Positions 17,277-26,323 of a DNA stretch of 46,573 bases are shown piece by piece. The DNA is taken from positions 1 through 46,573 of the forward strand of contig NZ_JNJN01000021.1 of the NCBI RefSeq assembly GCF_000701665.1. Reading direction: 5' to 3'. Source of the DNA: Agathobaculum desmolans ATCC 43058. Its GTDB lineage: Bacteria > Bacillota > Clostridia > Oscillospirales > Butyricicoccaceae. The position numbers and the translations under genes are program-made. Position 1 is the first letter of the stretch. Each line of letters opens with the position of its first letter. Under the pieces are notes generated by a model. It ran no database searches. It saw nothing but the letters and a program-made list of their open reading frames with translations, and had not been told where the DNA came from.

Positions 17277-17315
17277 AAAAGAACAGCGAACCGTTCTGCG
17301 GTCCGCTGTTCTTTT
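17277..17315 (+). terminator. Terminator after pncB
   Basis: AAAAGAACAGCG (17277-17288) pairs with CGCTGTTCTTTT (17304-17315), ending in a short T-run. Confidence 0.8.
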
Positions 17316-17351
17316 GCGCCTTGCTCATACTACACCTAAGGGGAAATCACT

Positions 17352-18542
17352 TTGAAAACATTCTTTGCCTCGCTCGGCAAACGCAAAAGCTATGTTGTAG
17401 CCGAACTGTTTTTTGTTTATCTGGCATTGGGAATCGGCCTGATCATGCTTGGCTCTGTACTGCCGCAGCTTCGCGCCTCTTATGCACTCGATTATCAAAC
17501 CGGCGGCGCCTTGCTGTCCGTCCAATCCGTTGGCTACCTGACCGTCGGCCTGTTCACCGGTGTCTGCTCGGTCAAACTCGGACTCAAACGCGCCTATCTT
17601 GTGTTATATGCGCTGATGCCGCTCGGATTTATCATGCTGCTTATCAACGGCGCGCCGCTGTGGCTGATGGCGGCTATGCTGCTGACCGGTTTTTCCAAAG
17701 GCGCCGTGACCGATTACAACAACCGTGTGATGAGTGAATATGCCGGCGGACGTGCCGCGCCGCTCAATCTGCTGCACGCATTTTTTGCGATCGGCGCTTG
17801 CCTTTCCCCGTTGCTTGTACTGTTATGCCTGCGCTGTGGAGATAACGGCTGGAGGCTGTCCATGGGAATTGCGGTTGCCCTGTTGCTTGCCGCCTTGATT
17901 TTCGGTCTTTTCATGCATATGGACAGCGAAAAGCCCACCGAAGCATATCAAACCCCGGCAGGCGGCAGTTTCGGTTTTTTCCGTGAGCGGCTGTTCTGGC
18001 AAACCGCTGCAATCGGCTTTTTCTATCAGGCCGTTGAGGCTTCTATGATGGGATGGCTGACCAGCTTCTACGTGGATTCCGGCACACTGCAAGCAGATGC
18101 TGCACAAGTTGTCACTTCCCTGCTCTGGGTCGCCCTACTGATCGGCCGATTTGCCTGTTCCGTGATTGCCGCACACCACAAGCCATGGCAGATGATCCTT
18201 GTCATGTGTATCGGCATCGGTGTATTTCTCGCGCTGATGGTAGGAACCACTGTTCTTCCTCTGCTGCTGATCGGTACGATCGGACTGGGGCTGTGTATGT
18301 CGGGGATGTACGGTACTTCCGTGTCCAACGCAGGCGATATTTTCATCCGCTACCCCTCAGCGATGGGACTGTTCGTCACCCTTACCGGCATCGGTGCCGC
18401 CGTTGCGCCCACTGTCGTTGGCTTGGTATCCGACCGCATCGGGATCCGCTGGGGCTTTGCCAGTTTGCTGATCGCTGCTGTGTTTCTAATCATCGCCGCC
18501 GTGATCAATGCACGATATTTCAAACACCTGAACAGCAAATAA
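17352..18542 (+). CDS. MFS transporter
   Basis: A 396-residue membrane protein with about 12 hydrophobic segments in two halves separated by a hydrophilic loop near residues 195-215. The loop after the second segment has KLGLKRAYL, a variant of the MFS GxxxDRxGRK motif. It recalls small sugar or drug permeases of the FucP/YfkF-like type, but the substrate is not readable. The start is TTG 17352 after AAGGGGAAA. It is alone between the pncB terminator and a convergent gene. Confidence 0.8.
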   Translation: MKTFFASLGKRKSYVVAELFFVYLALGIGLIMLGSVLPQLRASYALDYQTGGALLSVQSVGYLTVGLFTGVCSVKLGLKRAYLVLYALMPLGFIMLLINGAPLWLMAAMLLTGFSKGAVTDYNNRVMSEYAGGRAAPLNLLHAFFAIGACLSPLLVLLCLRCGDNGWRLSMGIAVALLLAALIFGLFMHMDSEKPTEAYQTPAGGSFGFFRERLFWQTAAIGFFYQAVEASMMGWLTSFYVDSGTLQADAAQVVTSLLWVALLIGRFACSVIAAHHKPWQMILVMCIGIGVFLALMVGTTVLPLLLIGTIGLGLCMSGMYGTSVSNAGDIFIRYPSAMGLFVTLTGIGAAVAPTVVGLVSDRIGIRWGFASLLIAAVFLIIAAVINARYFKHLNSK

Positions 18543-18616
18543 GCATACGGGAACTCTGTTGAAAAGCTTCGTTTTGCCGACAGGCTGCGAGTCCCCAACA
18601 CCGAATATATCGGTTT

Positions 18617-19108
18617 TCAAAATAAATGCACAACACCAAGCACACTGTGCGAGGCGATCAGCATAATGATGCCCGCTGTTATAACACCGCACAGGATAGA
18701 GAAAAGCGCCTTGGTTTTCGGCATTTTCAACAGGGTTGCAATCAACGCGCCCGACCATGCCCCGGTACCCGGCAACGGGATCGCCACAAACAAAAACAGA
18801 CCGATCCGTGCATATTTTGTAACCTGATCCGTTTTAGCCAGCAGCTTGTTTTTGTAGGCCGTGGCAAACTTAGTAAGCGGACGAAGCGTGCAGACCCAAT
18901 CCAGAATCTTTTCACCGAAAAACAGTAAAAAAGGGATCGGGATCATGTTGCCCAAAACAGCCAGCGGAATCAGTGTAGCCTCCGGCATGCCAATCGTCAC
19001 GCCGAGCGGCACTGCACCGCGCAGTTCGACCAGCGGCACCATTGAAATGATCACCACTGCCAACTCGCGACCTGCCCCCAGCAGCCATTGGAACAAACTT
19101 TCAAACAT
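18617..19108 (-). CDS. Small multidrug export protein family (COG2426)
   Basis: A 163-residue membrane protein with four or five hydrophobic segments. The motifs VPLVELRGAVPLGV near residue 24 and AIPLPGTGAWSGALIA near 112 are the two signature re-entrant-like stretches of the family (PF06695). The name is historical; transport of drugs is not well established. ATG 19108 follows GAGGAG. It is divergent from the PadR gene, about 160 bases apart, which may mean common regulation. Confidence 0.8.
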   Translation of the reverse strand: MFESLFQWLLGAGRELAVVIISMVPLVELRGAVPLGVTIGMPEATLIPLAVLGNMIPIPFLLFFGEKILDWVCTLRPLTKFATAYKNKLLAKTDQVTKYARIGLFLFVAIPLPGTGAWSGALIATLLKMPKTKALFSILCGVITAGIIMLIASHSVLGVVHLF

Positions 19109-19198
19109 TAGCTCCTCTTCCTCCCTAAAATCACTCAATTTCTCATTTATGATACAGGAAAAGCGCATAAAAGGCAAGTCCTATCAAAAAGTTTACAT

Positions 19199-19227
19199 TT
19201 GACAACGTCTTCCGCCGAGCGTATACT
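19199..19227 (+). promoter_or_regulatory. Sigma-A promoter of the PadR operon
   Basis: TTGACA (19199-19204), a 17-base spacer, and TATACT (19222-19227). GTAT and ATAC (19221-19224, 19232-19235) form a small dyad over the -10 that could be an autoregulatory site. Confidence 0.8.
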
Positions 19228-19268
19228 GTGGATACATTGAATTTCGAGGGATATCGGAGGTGGCGATT

Positions 19269-19619
19269 ATGCCGCGCTGTAAAAAGGATACCCTCTATCC
19301 CGGCAGTTCTACTCTGCTCGTGCTGGCTCTGCTGGAAGACGAGGACAAATACGGCTATCAAATGATTCGTGAACTGGAATGCCGTTCCGACCATACCTTC
19401 ACCATGAAGGAAGGTACGCTTTATCCGATCCTGCACAGTCTGGAAGAACATGGAGAAATATGCTCTTATGAACAAACGTCCGATGTCGGCCGCCGTCGGC
19501 GGTATTACCGTCTGACCCGGCAAGGCATCAAAACGCTCGACCGTTGCCGCCGCGAATGGAATACCTTCTGCCAAAAATTCGGCAAGGTCGTCGGAGGTGA
19601 AGCCTGTGTCACCGGATGA
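19269..19619 (+). CDS. PadR-family transcriptional regulator
   Basis: A 116-residue winged-helix repressor. LYPGSSTLLVLALLEDEDKYGYQM is recognisable in two pieces (LVLALLEDEDKYGYQMI, then MKEGTLYPILHSLEEHG) and ends with RRRYYRLTRQG, the wing. PadR proteins sense small molecules or partner membrane proteins. ATG 19269, eight bases after GGAGG, is preferred to a GTG at 19260 inside that site. It overlaps the next gene by 14 bases, the usual PadR-HAAS pairing. Confidence 0.9.
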   Translation: MPRCKKDTLYPGSSTLLVLALLEDEDKYGYQMIRELECRSDHTFTMKEGTLYPILHSLEEHGEICSYEQTSDVGRRRRYYRLTRQGIKTLDRCRREWNTFCQKFGKVVGGEACVTG

Positions 19620-19929
19620 ACGCACCATCCGTTATATCAGGCAGGTGTGCCGGCATTTATTTTGGCCTCCCTATCGAATACGCGTCCGCCGTGAATTGAC
19701 TGATCACATCTTCAGCCGCGCGGAATACCTGTACAGCAGCCGAGGATTTTCATGGGAGCAGGCCGTTATCCGCTCCCTTCAGATGCTTGGCGACCCGGAT
19801 GAATTGGGCAAATCACTGCGCCGTGCGCGTTTTCCGTTGCCGGCACTGATCTGCCTTGCACTGACCGGGCTGATCTGGGCGGCGATCACCGCCTGCTCGG
19901 TTTATCTGCTGCTGCACCTGTTCGTATAA
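19606..19929 (+). CDS. HAAS / permease-prefix domain membrane protein
   Basis: A 107-residue protein. The first 75 residues form the helical domain seen before permeases and in DUF1700 proteins (RVRRELTDHI, AVIRSLQMLGDPDELGKSLR), and about 80-105 is one membrane helix. Such HAAS domains are thought to pair with PadR regulators. GTG 19606 lies eight bases after the GGAGG inside padR and is preferred to GTG 19597. The permease that often follows is absent: a terminator comes next. Confidence 0.75.
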   Translation: MSPDERTIRYIRQVCRHLFWPPYRIRVRRELTDHIFSRAEYLYSSRGFSWEQAVIRSLQMLGDPDELGKSLRRARFPLPALICLALTGLIWAAITACSVYLLLHLFV

Positions 19930-19962
19930 AAAGCGTTCTGTCTGACGGGACAGAACGCTTTT
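19929..19962. terminator. Two-way terminator between the HAAS gene and cls
   Basis: AAAAGCGTTCTGTC pairs with GACAGAACGCTTTT around a five-base loop, with A/T runs at both ends. It serves the plus-strand PadR operon and the minus-strand cardiolipin synthase gene. Confidence 0.88.
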
Positions 19963-19998
19963 ATCATATCCGTTTTTCACCGCCGGAATGCATTCTGC

Positions 19999-21525
19999 CT
20001 ACAACAACGGCGCAAACAGCCGCAGCACACTGGCGGCAATAGAACGCAGCCACGGAACCTTATGCAGCCACAAGTCATCAATCTGGCGGCTGACATTGAT
20101 GGTTTCCAGAATATCCTGTTTGACCGCAGCAACTACCGAGCTATTGTAAAAACAGGTCGCACACTCGAAATGCAGAAAAAATGACCGGAAATCCATATTG
20201 ATCGTGCCGACTACCGCCGCATCATCATCAGCCACAATGCTTTTCGCGTGCAGAAAACCCGGCCGGTATTCATATATTTTCACGCCTGCCCGGTGCAGCT
20301 GCTGATAATAAGAACGCGTGATCAAATACACCAGCTTTTTATCCGGAATGCCCGGGGTAAGAATACGCACATCCACACCGGACTGCGCCGCGATTGTCAG
20401 AGCGGTGATCATCTCATTATCCAGCACCAGATACGGCGTGGTGATATACACATATTTCCGCGCACTGTGAATGATCTGCAAATACGTAGATTCTCCGATA
20501 TTGATATCGTCCAGCGGTGAATCTGCAAACGGCTGCACATATCCGTCCGCCGGACGCTTGACCGTAGGCAGATAATCATCCAGCACCGGCACGGTTTCAC
20601 CGGTCACATATTCCCACATTTGCAGGAAAAGCGCCGTCATGTTAGCCGTCCCCTCGCCGCACAGCATAATGCCGGTATCTTTCCAGTGGCCGAAACGTAC
20701 TTTTTTATTGATATATTCATCCGCTAAGTTGATACCGCCCATGTAACTGACATTCCCATCAATAATCATCATTTTCCGATGATTGCGGTAATTCAAATAC
20801 GTATTCAGGGTAGGGATGAACCTGTTGAAGCGCACAGCCCGGATACCGAGCGAGGACAGATACCGATCATAATGCTGCGGCAGCGTAGCAATCGAGCCAA
20901 CATCATCATACATCACCCGAACATCTACACCCTGCTGCGCTTTACATTTGAGAATATCCAGAATCGTATTCCACATTACACCTTCCTCGATGATAAAATA
21001 TTCGAGAAAGATAAATTTATGCGCACGCTGCAACTCATCGCACATAGAGGAGAACATTTCCTCCCCCACGCGGAAATAACGGGTTTCGGTATTGGTCCAT
21101 GCCGGCATTCCATCCAGCGATGCAATATAGTGCGCACGGGCTGCGTGATGCGGATGCTCTTTGGCCAGCTGCTCAGTTGCCGGCAGGCGCATATAGTCGG
21201 AAAACTTCGGAGGCTTCGGCTCATATTGGTGCTGAGTGCGCGCACGATTCAACGGCGTATTGCCCCAAAACAGGTAAAAAACACCGCCGAACAGCGGGAG
21301 CAGCAGAATAACGATGATCCATGATATTTTATAGGTTGGATTGTCATATTTCCGCACCAGCCAAATCACCATGATCACACTGAGCACTGTGAACAGATAC
21401 GGTACCCATGCCCAGCGGGTAGAAAGCCATTCCAAACCGTACAGCACAATAACCAGCTGCAAAATCAGCAGCAATCCGCCAACCACACGGCGATCCCCCA
21501 GCAAACGCCCCAATAAACGCCGCAC
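19999..21525 (-). CDS. cls: Cardiolipin synthase
   Basis: A 508-residue phospholipase D-type enzyme joining two phosphatidylglycerols at the membrane. Two or three N-terminal membrane helices (about 15-90) precede the two HKD motifs, HRKMMIIDGNVSYMGG and HAKSIVADDDAAVVGTINMD. The start is most likely GTG 21525, after GGAGGTG. The longer frame to 21600 has no ribosome site and would add charged residues before the first helix. Alone in its unit. Confidence 0.92.
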   Translation of the reverse strand: MRRLLGRLLGDRRVVGGLLLILQLVIVLYGLEWLSTRWAWVPYLFTVLSVIMVIWLVRKYDNPTYKISWIIVILLLPLFGGVFYLFWGNTPLNRARTQHQYEPKPPKFSDYMRLPATEQLAKEHPHHAARAHYIASLDGMPAWTNTETRYFRVGEEMFSSMCDELQRAHKFIFLEYFIIEEGVMWNTILDILKCKAQQGVDVRVMYDDVGSIATLPQHYDRYLSSLGIRAVRFNRFIPTLNTYLNYRNHRKMMIIDGNVSYMGGINLADEYINKKVRFGHWKDTGIMLCGEGTANMTALFLQMWEYVTGETVPVLDDYLPTVKRPADGYVQPFADSPLDDINIGESTYLQIIHSARKYVYITTPYLVLDNEMITALTIAAQSGVDVRILTPGIPDKKLVYLITRSYYQQLHRAGVKIYEYRPGFLHAKSIVADDDAAVVGTINMDFRSFFLHFECATCFYNSSVVAAVKQDILETINVSRQIDDLWLHKVPWLRSIAASVLRLFAPLL

Positions 21526-21593
21526 GCTGCAAACACCTCCTGCAAATACTCTCACTTTTATCATTTTAATGTAAATATTCGTAAAAGTCAATC

Positions 21594-21630
21594 TTGACAC
21601 ATTGCCCCCGGCCGTATTCTGTGCTAAAAT
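21594..21630 (+). promoter_or_regulatory. Probable promoter of the M24 peptidase-DegV unit
   Basis: TTGACA at 21594-21599 is clear. The -10 is either TATTCT (21615-21620, short 15-base spacer) or TGCTAAAAT (extended -10, 21622-21630), which would not need a -35. Which is used cannot be decided by eye. Confidence 0.45.
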
Positions 21631-21667
21631 AAAAAAACTGAAAGATTTTAACCGGAGGTAGAATGCA

Positions 21668-22861
21668 ATGCCACATACCCCTGTTCCCGCCGCTGAACTG
21701 GCCTCCCGTCTTGCACGGCTGCGCCTGTCGATGGATCAATTCGACCCCTCTTGGGCGATGATGATCCTGGATCACAAAATCGACCTTTATTATTTTACCG
21801 GCACCATGCCGGACGGCGTGCTCGTCATCACGCCTGACGATGCCGTACTGTTTGTGCGCCGCTCTGCCGAGCCGGCACAACAGGAGTCCTGTTTCCCGGA
21901 TATCCGCGCCATGCGCAGCTTCCGCACCATCGCAGAAGCATTTCCCTGCATTCCGGAAACGGTTTATGTTGCCGCGCGCACCATGACCCTGCAAAAGCTG
22001 ACCTTACTGCAAAAGCACCTTCCGTTTACCCCCAAACCGGCCGACAGCGTGCTCTCTGCACTGCGCGCCGTCAAAAGTGCTTACGAACTGGACTGCATGC
22101 GTACCGCAGGCCGGCTGCACCAGCGCATGATCGAGCAGCTCGCCCCGAATCTGCTGCGCGAAGGGATCAGCGAGGCACGCTATTGCAGTGAGATCTGCAC
22201 CGCCATGATAGACGCCGGTGGCATGGGTATTTCCCGTTTCAACCAGCCGGTCGCAGAAGATGTGCTCGGTGTTGCCAGCTTTAGCGAAAACAGCCTGCTG
22301 CCCGCGATGGACAGTCCCTCGGGTACCGCCGGCACCTGCATCGCCATGAAATCGATCGGCTCCTCGCAGCGCCGCCTGCACCGCGGTGATACCGTGCTGC
22401 TGGATATCCCCTGCGGTTTTCGTGGCTATCACACTGATAAAAGTATTGTGTTCTATTACGGCTCGCTGGCACAGCATCCCCAAGGCGACCTGATCCGCGC
22501 AGCACATGAACAGTGCATCGCATTGGAACAGGAGGCCGCCTCCCTGCTGCGTCCCGGAGCGATGCCTGCCGAAATCTACGAAACCATTCTCAGCCATGTC
22601 GATCCGATTTTCCGCGACAGCTTTATGAACGGCTGCAAGTTTATCGGCCATTCAATCGGCCTTGTGATGGACGAAACCCCGGTGCTGGCCCGCGGATTCG
22701 ATGCGCCCCTTGCAACTGGCATGACACTTGCGGTCGAACCCAAAATCGCACTTGAGGGAATCGGCCTGATCGGCTGTGAAAACACCTATGAAATTGTCCC
22801 GCAAGGCGCTGCCCGTTCACTCAGCGGCGCATGCAATACCCCATTGGAAATCAACGGCTGA
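21668..22861 (+). CDS. M24-family aminopeptidase (Xaa-Pro peptidase-like)
   Basis: A 397-residue pita-bread metallopeptidase. The N-terminal creatinase-like domain covers about 1-145. The metal ligands are found in order: Asp pair in LLDIPCGFRGYHTDKS, His in GHSIGL, Glu in AVEPKIAL and Glu in GCENTYEI. Xaa-Pro peptidases remove N-terminal residues before proline; exact specificity is unknown. Start ATG 21668 follows CCGGAGGTAGAATGCA. The DegV gene follows after 22 bases with its own ribosome site. Confidence 0.85.
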   Translation: MPHTPVPAAELASRLARLRLSMDQFDPSWAMMILDHKIDLYYFTGTMPDGVLVITPDDAVLFVRRSAEPAQQESCFPDIRAMRSFRTIAEAFPCIPETVYVAARTMTLQKLTLLQKHLPFTPKPADSVLSALRAVKSAYELDCMRTAGRLHQRMIEQLAPNLLREGISEARYCSEICTAMIDAGGMGISRFNQPVAEDVLGVASFSENSLLPAMDSPSGTAGTCIAMKSIGSSQRRLHRGDTVLLDIPCGFRGYHTDKSIVFYYGSLAQHPQGDLIRAAHEQCIALEQEAASLLRPGAMPAEIYETILSHVDPIFRDSFMNGCKFIGHSIGLVMDETPVLARGFDAPLATGMTLAVEPKIALEGIGLIGCENTYEIVPQGAARSLSGACNTPLEING

Positions 22862-22883
22862 GCCGCCGAAAAGGAGAACCGAC

Positions 22884-23753
22884 ATGCTTCCATTTGTTCT
22901 TGTAACCGATTCCACGATCGACGAAACTGCTGCCTATTTTGAAAAAAACGATATCAAATGTGCACCGCTTGCCTTTACCATTGATGACCGCACCATTGAA
23001 GAGGACTGCGGGCAAACTGTATCCTTCCACCAGTTTTATGATTTGCTGCGGCAGGGCAAGCAGGCGAGCACCTCACAGGCCAAGCTGGACACCTTTTTGC
23101 AGATTTTCCGCACTGCGCTGGAGGGCGGGCAAGATATCCTGTATATCGGCTTTTCCTCCGGGCTTTCCGGCACCTATCAAGCCGGCTGCATGGCTCGCGA
23201 TGAACTTGCGCCGCAATATCCGGATCGCCGCATTTTCTGTATCGATTCCCTTTCCGCAACCGGCGGTGAATACCTGCTGGTCGATAAGGCGCGCGAAATG
23301 CGCGACAGCGGCTGCTCGGCCGAAGTAACCGCAGCAGCAATCGAACAGATGCGCCTGCATGTCATCCACCTGATTACAGTGGACGATCTCGGGCATCTGC
23401 ACCGCGGCGGACGGCTGAGCAAAACCTCCGCCGTAGTCGGTGGGCTGCTTGGTATCAAGCCCATCATCTGGGTAGACGATCAGGGTAAACTGGGGGTTGG
23501 CGGCAAGGTACGCGGCCGTCAAAAAGCCATTCAATATCTGGCAGACCGCACCCTGCGGGAGCTCAGCGATAAAAACCAAACCGTCCGCATCTGTCACGGT
23601 GATTGTCCGGAGGATGCCCAAACACTGGCCGATCTGCTGCTGCAGCGCGGCGTCCGGTCGGACATCCGATATATCGGCACCGTCATCGGATCGCACACCG
23701 GCCCCGGCGTGCTGACCACCTTTTTCTTCGGCGGCGACCGCAAGCCACAATAA
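22884..23753 (+). CDS. DegV family protein (fatty-acid binding)
   Basis: A 289-residue DegV-fold protein. The N-terminal TDSTID motif, GFSSGLSGTYQAG and LHRGGRLSK are standard. Family members FakB bind fatty acids for phosphorylation by FakA, which is not here. ATG 22884 follows AAAAGGAGAACC; the frame is open 36 codons upstream but overlaps the peptidase gene. Last gene before a strong terminator. Confidence 0.9.
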   Translation: MLPFVLVTDSTIDETAAYFEKNDIKCAPLAFTIDDRTIEEDCGQTVSFHQFYDLLRQGKQASTSQAKLDTFLQIFRTALEGGQDILYIGFSSGLSGTYQAGCMARDELAPQYPDRRIFCIDSLSATGGEYLLVDKAREMRDSGCSAEVTAAAIEQMRLHVIHLITVDDLGHLHRGGRLSKTSAVVGGLLGIKPIIWVDDQGKLGVGGKVRGRQKAIQYLADRTLRELSDKNQTVRICHGDCPEDAQTLADLLLQRGVRSDIRYIGTVIGSHTGPGVLTTFFFGGDRKPQ

Positions 23754-23761
23754 TTATCACA

Positions 23762-23799
23762 AACAGCAAAAGCGCGGGTTCTCCCGCGCTTTTGCTGTT
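23762..23799 (+). terminator. Terminator after the DegV gene
   Basis: A 17-base perfect stem (23762-23778 with 23783-23799) around TTCT, with internal A/T runs. Confidence 0.88.
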
Positions 23800-23808
23800 C
23801 CTTTGACG

Positions 23809-23837
23809 CACCGATCTGCTCACTCAGGCATAGACTG
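23809..23837 (+). promoter_or_regulatory. Candidate mother-cell (sigma-K/E) promoter of dpaAB
   Basis: CACC at 23809-23812, then 16 bases, then CATAGACTG at 23829-23837. This fits the sigma-K pattern ACm, 16 bases, CATAnnnTA with one mismatch (final A is G). The start of transcription would fall at or just before the ribosome site AAAGGAGGT (23842-23850), an unusually short leader, so confidence is limited. B. subtilis spoVFAB is sigma-K dependent. Confidence 0.4.
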
Positions 23838-23856
23838 GCGCAAAGGAGGTTTTTCA

Positions 23857-24735
23857 ATGAATCCATCGGCAACCCTCGCTGTCGTCGGCGGCGATGTGCG
23901 GCAGGCCTATCTGGCGGCTTTGCTGCAGGAGGGCGGATATTGCGTGCGCACCTTTGCACTTGACCGACACCCTATTGATGGCTGCTGCGCCGCAGACGAT
24001 CTGCGCACCTGTTTTTCCGGTGTGCAAGCCGTTATTCTTCCGCTTCCCGTACAGCACGGCAGCACTCTGCTCAACGCACCGCTCGCCAACGCAGTCTACC
24101 CGCTCCGCGATGTGATAGATGCCGTCCCGCCCGGTACCATCGCACTGGCCGGTGCCGTCCCCTTCTGGCTGCATGCCCGTGCCGTACAAAATGATATCCG
24201 CTTGATTGACTACTTATCCCGCGAAGAGCTGGCGATCCGTAACGCAGTTCCCACCTGCGAAGGAGCACTGCAGCTTGCCATCGAACAAACCGACCGCACG
24301 CTGCAGGATACCCACTGTCTGGTCATTGGTTATGGACGCATCGGTGCACTGCTGGCACAAAAACTGGATGCATTAGGGGCATATGTCACAGTATCCGCCC
24401 GCTCCTCCCGTGATTTTGCCCGGATCGAAACAGCCGGTCTGCACGCACTCGATACCCGGCATCTGCACGGACACCTGTCCCGCTTCTCTATTGTATTCAA
24501 CACGGTTCCCGCGCCCGTTCTGGATACGGCCGCGTTGAACGAGCTTCCCGCACCCTGTCTGGTCATTGATCTGGCATCCATGCCCGGCGGAATCGAAACG
24601 GACGCGCCTGTTCCGCCGGGTTGTCACGTGATCCATGCGCTGTCGCTGCCCGGCAAGGTTGCCCCCCGCTCTGCTGCACAGGCGATTTATAACACGATCT
24701 GCACCATCTTACGGGAAGAGGGTGTGCTGCAATGA
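23857..24735 (+). CDS. dpaA: Dipicolinate synthase subunit A
   Basis: A 292-residue dehydrogenase-like subunit that, with DpaB, turns dihydroxytetrahydrodipicolinate into dipicolinate in the mother cell; dipicolinate fills the spore core with calcium. The N-terminal half has the VVGGDVRQAYLA start, and a Rossmann motif VIGYGRIGALLAQKL lies near residue 155. Length matches SpoVFA (about 297). ATG 23857 follows AAAGGAGGT. Overlaps dpaB by four bases (ATGA). Confidence 0.92.
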   Translation: MNPSATLAVVGGDVRQAYLAALLQEGGYCVRTFALDRHPIDGCCAADDLRTCFSGVQAVILPLPVQHGSTLLNAPLANAVYPLRDVIDAVPPGTIALAGAVPFWLHARAVQNDIRLIDYLSREELAIRNAVPTCEGALQLAIEQTDRTLQDTHCLVIGYGRIGALLAQKLDALGAYVTVSARSSRDFARIETAGLHALDTRHLHGHLSRFSIVFNTVPAPVLDTAALNELPAPCLVIDLASMPGGIETDAPVPPGCHVIHALSLPGKVAPRSAAQAIYNTICTILREEGVLQ

Positions 24736-25322
24736 ACTCCTCTGTGCGCATCGGCTTTGCCATGACCGGCTCATTCTGCACATTTGCCTCCGTTCTGCCG
24801 GTAATACAGGAATTGACCGAACGAGGCAATACCATCACCCCCATTCTGTCCTTCCACGCGGGCACACTGGATACCCGCTTCGGCACAGCCGCTCATTGGC
24901 GGCACGCATTACAGCAAGCCACCGGCCGCACGCTGATCGACTCCATCCCTGCTGCGGAACCGATCGGCCCCAAGGCATTATTCGACGTACTGGTGGTTGC
25001 TCCCTGCACCGGCAACACTCTGGCCAAACTCGCACACGGCATCACCGACACACCGGTTACCATGGCGGTAAAGAGCCACCTGCGCGGCGAACGGCCGGTT
25101 ATTCTTGCAGTATCCACCAACGATGGTCTGTCCGGCAGTGCCGCCAACCTCGGCACACTGCTGAACCGCAAGCACTACTACTTTGTCCCCTTGCGTCAGG
25201 ATGCCCCCCGCTTAAAGCCGCGTTCGATCGTTGCCGATATGGCGCTCCTGCCCGATACGATCCAAGCGGCACTTTCCGGCCAGCAGCTTCAGCCGCTTCT
25301 GTTGGCTCCCAGTCCATCTTAA
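24732..25322 (+). CDS. dpaB: Dipicolinate synthase subunit B
   Basis: A 196-residue flavoprotein-fold subunit. The start RIGFAMTGSFCTF, the central VVAPCTGNTLAKLAHGITDTPV and GLSGSAANLGTLLNRKHYYFVP match SpoVFB. Length is normal (about 200). Its presence with dpaA argues that this organism makes spores by the spoVF route rather than the alternative used by Clostridium sensu stricto. Confidence 0.93.
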   Translation: MNSSVRIGFAMTGSFCTFASVLPVIQELTERGNTITPILSFHAGTLDTRFGTAAHWRHALQQATGRTLIDSIPAAEPIGPKALFDVLVVAPCTGNTLAKLAHGITDTPVTMAVKSHLRGERPVILAVSTNDGLSGSAANLGTLLNRKHYYFVPLRQDAPRLKPRSIVADMALLPDTIQAALSGQQLQPLLLAPSPS

Positions 25323-25346
25323 AATGCAACTTAAGCAGACGCAACT

Positions 25347-25396
25347 GCAAAACCCGCGGAAAGGAACTCTCTGAAGTTCCTCCCGCGGGTCATTTG
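25347..25396. terminator. Two-way terminator between dpaB and the lipid kinase
   Basis: ACCCGCGG (25352-25359) pairs with CCGCGGGT (25383-25390), with AGGAACT/AGTTCCT inside, giving a long stem. GCAAA and TTTGC extend the base. The two genes converge on it. Confidence 0.85.
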
Positions 25397-26323
25397 CTAT
25401 TCACTTGTGTTTGGGCTGTTTTCCTCCGGTGACTGCACCGTGCCTGTTGCGAAGGTCACGGCACGGCTGTGGTTAATGATCTCTGCCTGCCGCGTTGCAC
25501 CGCCGAACTCCCCATCCAACGTCCACGGAACCTCCTCTTGCGCTGAAAACGAGATATGTGCGGTTCGAAAATATACAAACCGGTTGGATTCCGTATTGCG
25601 GGTCAGCAGATCGTTGACCAGCCATTGCAGCTCCATCGGGTTTTCCACCGGATAAACAAGCAACACTTCGTACAGACCATCATCCAGTGCAACACCATCC
25701 GGTGTCAGGGCTTTGAATCCGCCGACAGAAACCGAGTTGGATACCATACCGAAAATAAAATCATCTTCCAGCGTCATTTCTGCACTGGATATTCGGATGT
25801 GGTGCTCCTTGATATTGGTCAGCGCTTTCACACCTTCCATAATATAGGCCGCCCGACCGAATACGTTTTTCGACTGCTGCGGTGTGGCATAGGATACCTC
25901 GGTAAACACCCCGAAAGCCGCAATATAATTAAAATACCGTTCATTGAACTGACCGATATCCAAGGCCTGCAGCGTTTCCCCCACCGAAACCGCTGCCGCA
26001 TCGACCGGTGTCCTCGGAATGCCCAAGCTGAAGGCAAAATCGTTGGTCGTTCCTGCGGGCAGGTAACCCAGCGGCGGCCGCACCGGCGACTGCATCATGC
26101 CGGTCACCGTCTCATTCAGCGTGCCATCCCCACCGGCACAGACAATGCGGTCAAATTCCGCAGCGCGCTCGCGCACCACATGGGTCGCATCCTGTGCACC
26201 CTGCGTGATGTATATAGTCACATCATAACCCGCCTGCTGCATCGTACTGACACAGGGAATGATCTTTCCGCTCATTGCGCCGCGTCCGGCATGCGGATTG
26301 ATGATCAGCAACAGTTTTTTCAT
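25397..26323 (-). CDS. Diacylglycerol/lipid kinase family protein
   Basis: A 308-residue DagK/YegS-type kinase. INPHAGRGA at the N-terminus and VCAGGDGTLNETVTGM near residue 60 bind ATP; PLGYLPAGTTNDFA follows. It probably phosphorylates diacylglycerol or a related lipid at the membrane face; proven DgkB and the broader YegS group cannot be separated here. ATG 26323 lies seven bases after AAAGGGGG. It starts 24 bases after htpG and probably shares its transcript. Confidence 0.88.
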   Translation of the reverse strand: MKKLLLIINPHAGRGAMSGKIIPCVSTMQQAGYDVTIYITQGAQDATHVVRERAAEFDRIVCAGGDGTLNETVTGMMQSPVRPPLGYLPAGTTNDFAFSLGIPRTPVDAAAVSVGETLQALDIGQFNERYFNYIAAFGVFTEVSYATPQQSKNVFGRAAYIMEGVKALTNIKEHHIRISSAEMTLEDDFIFGMVSNSVSVGGFKALTPDGVALDDGLYEVLLVYPVENPMELQWLVNDLLTRNTESNRFVYFRTAHISFSAQEEVPWTLDGEFGGATRQAEIINHSRAVTFATGTVQSPEENSPNTSE

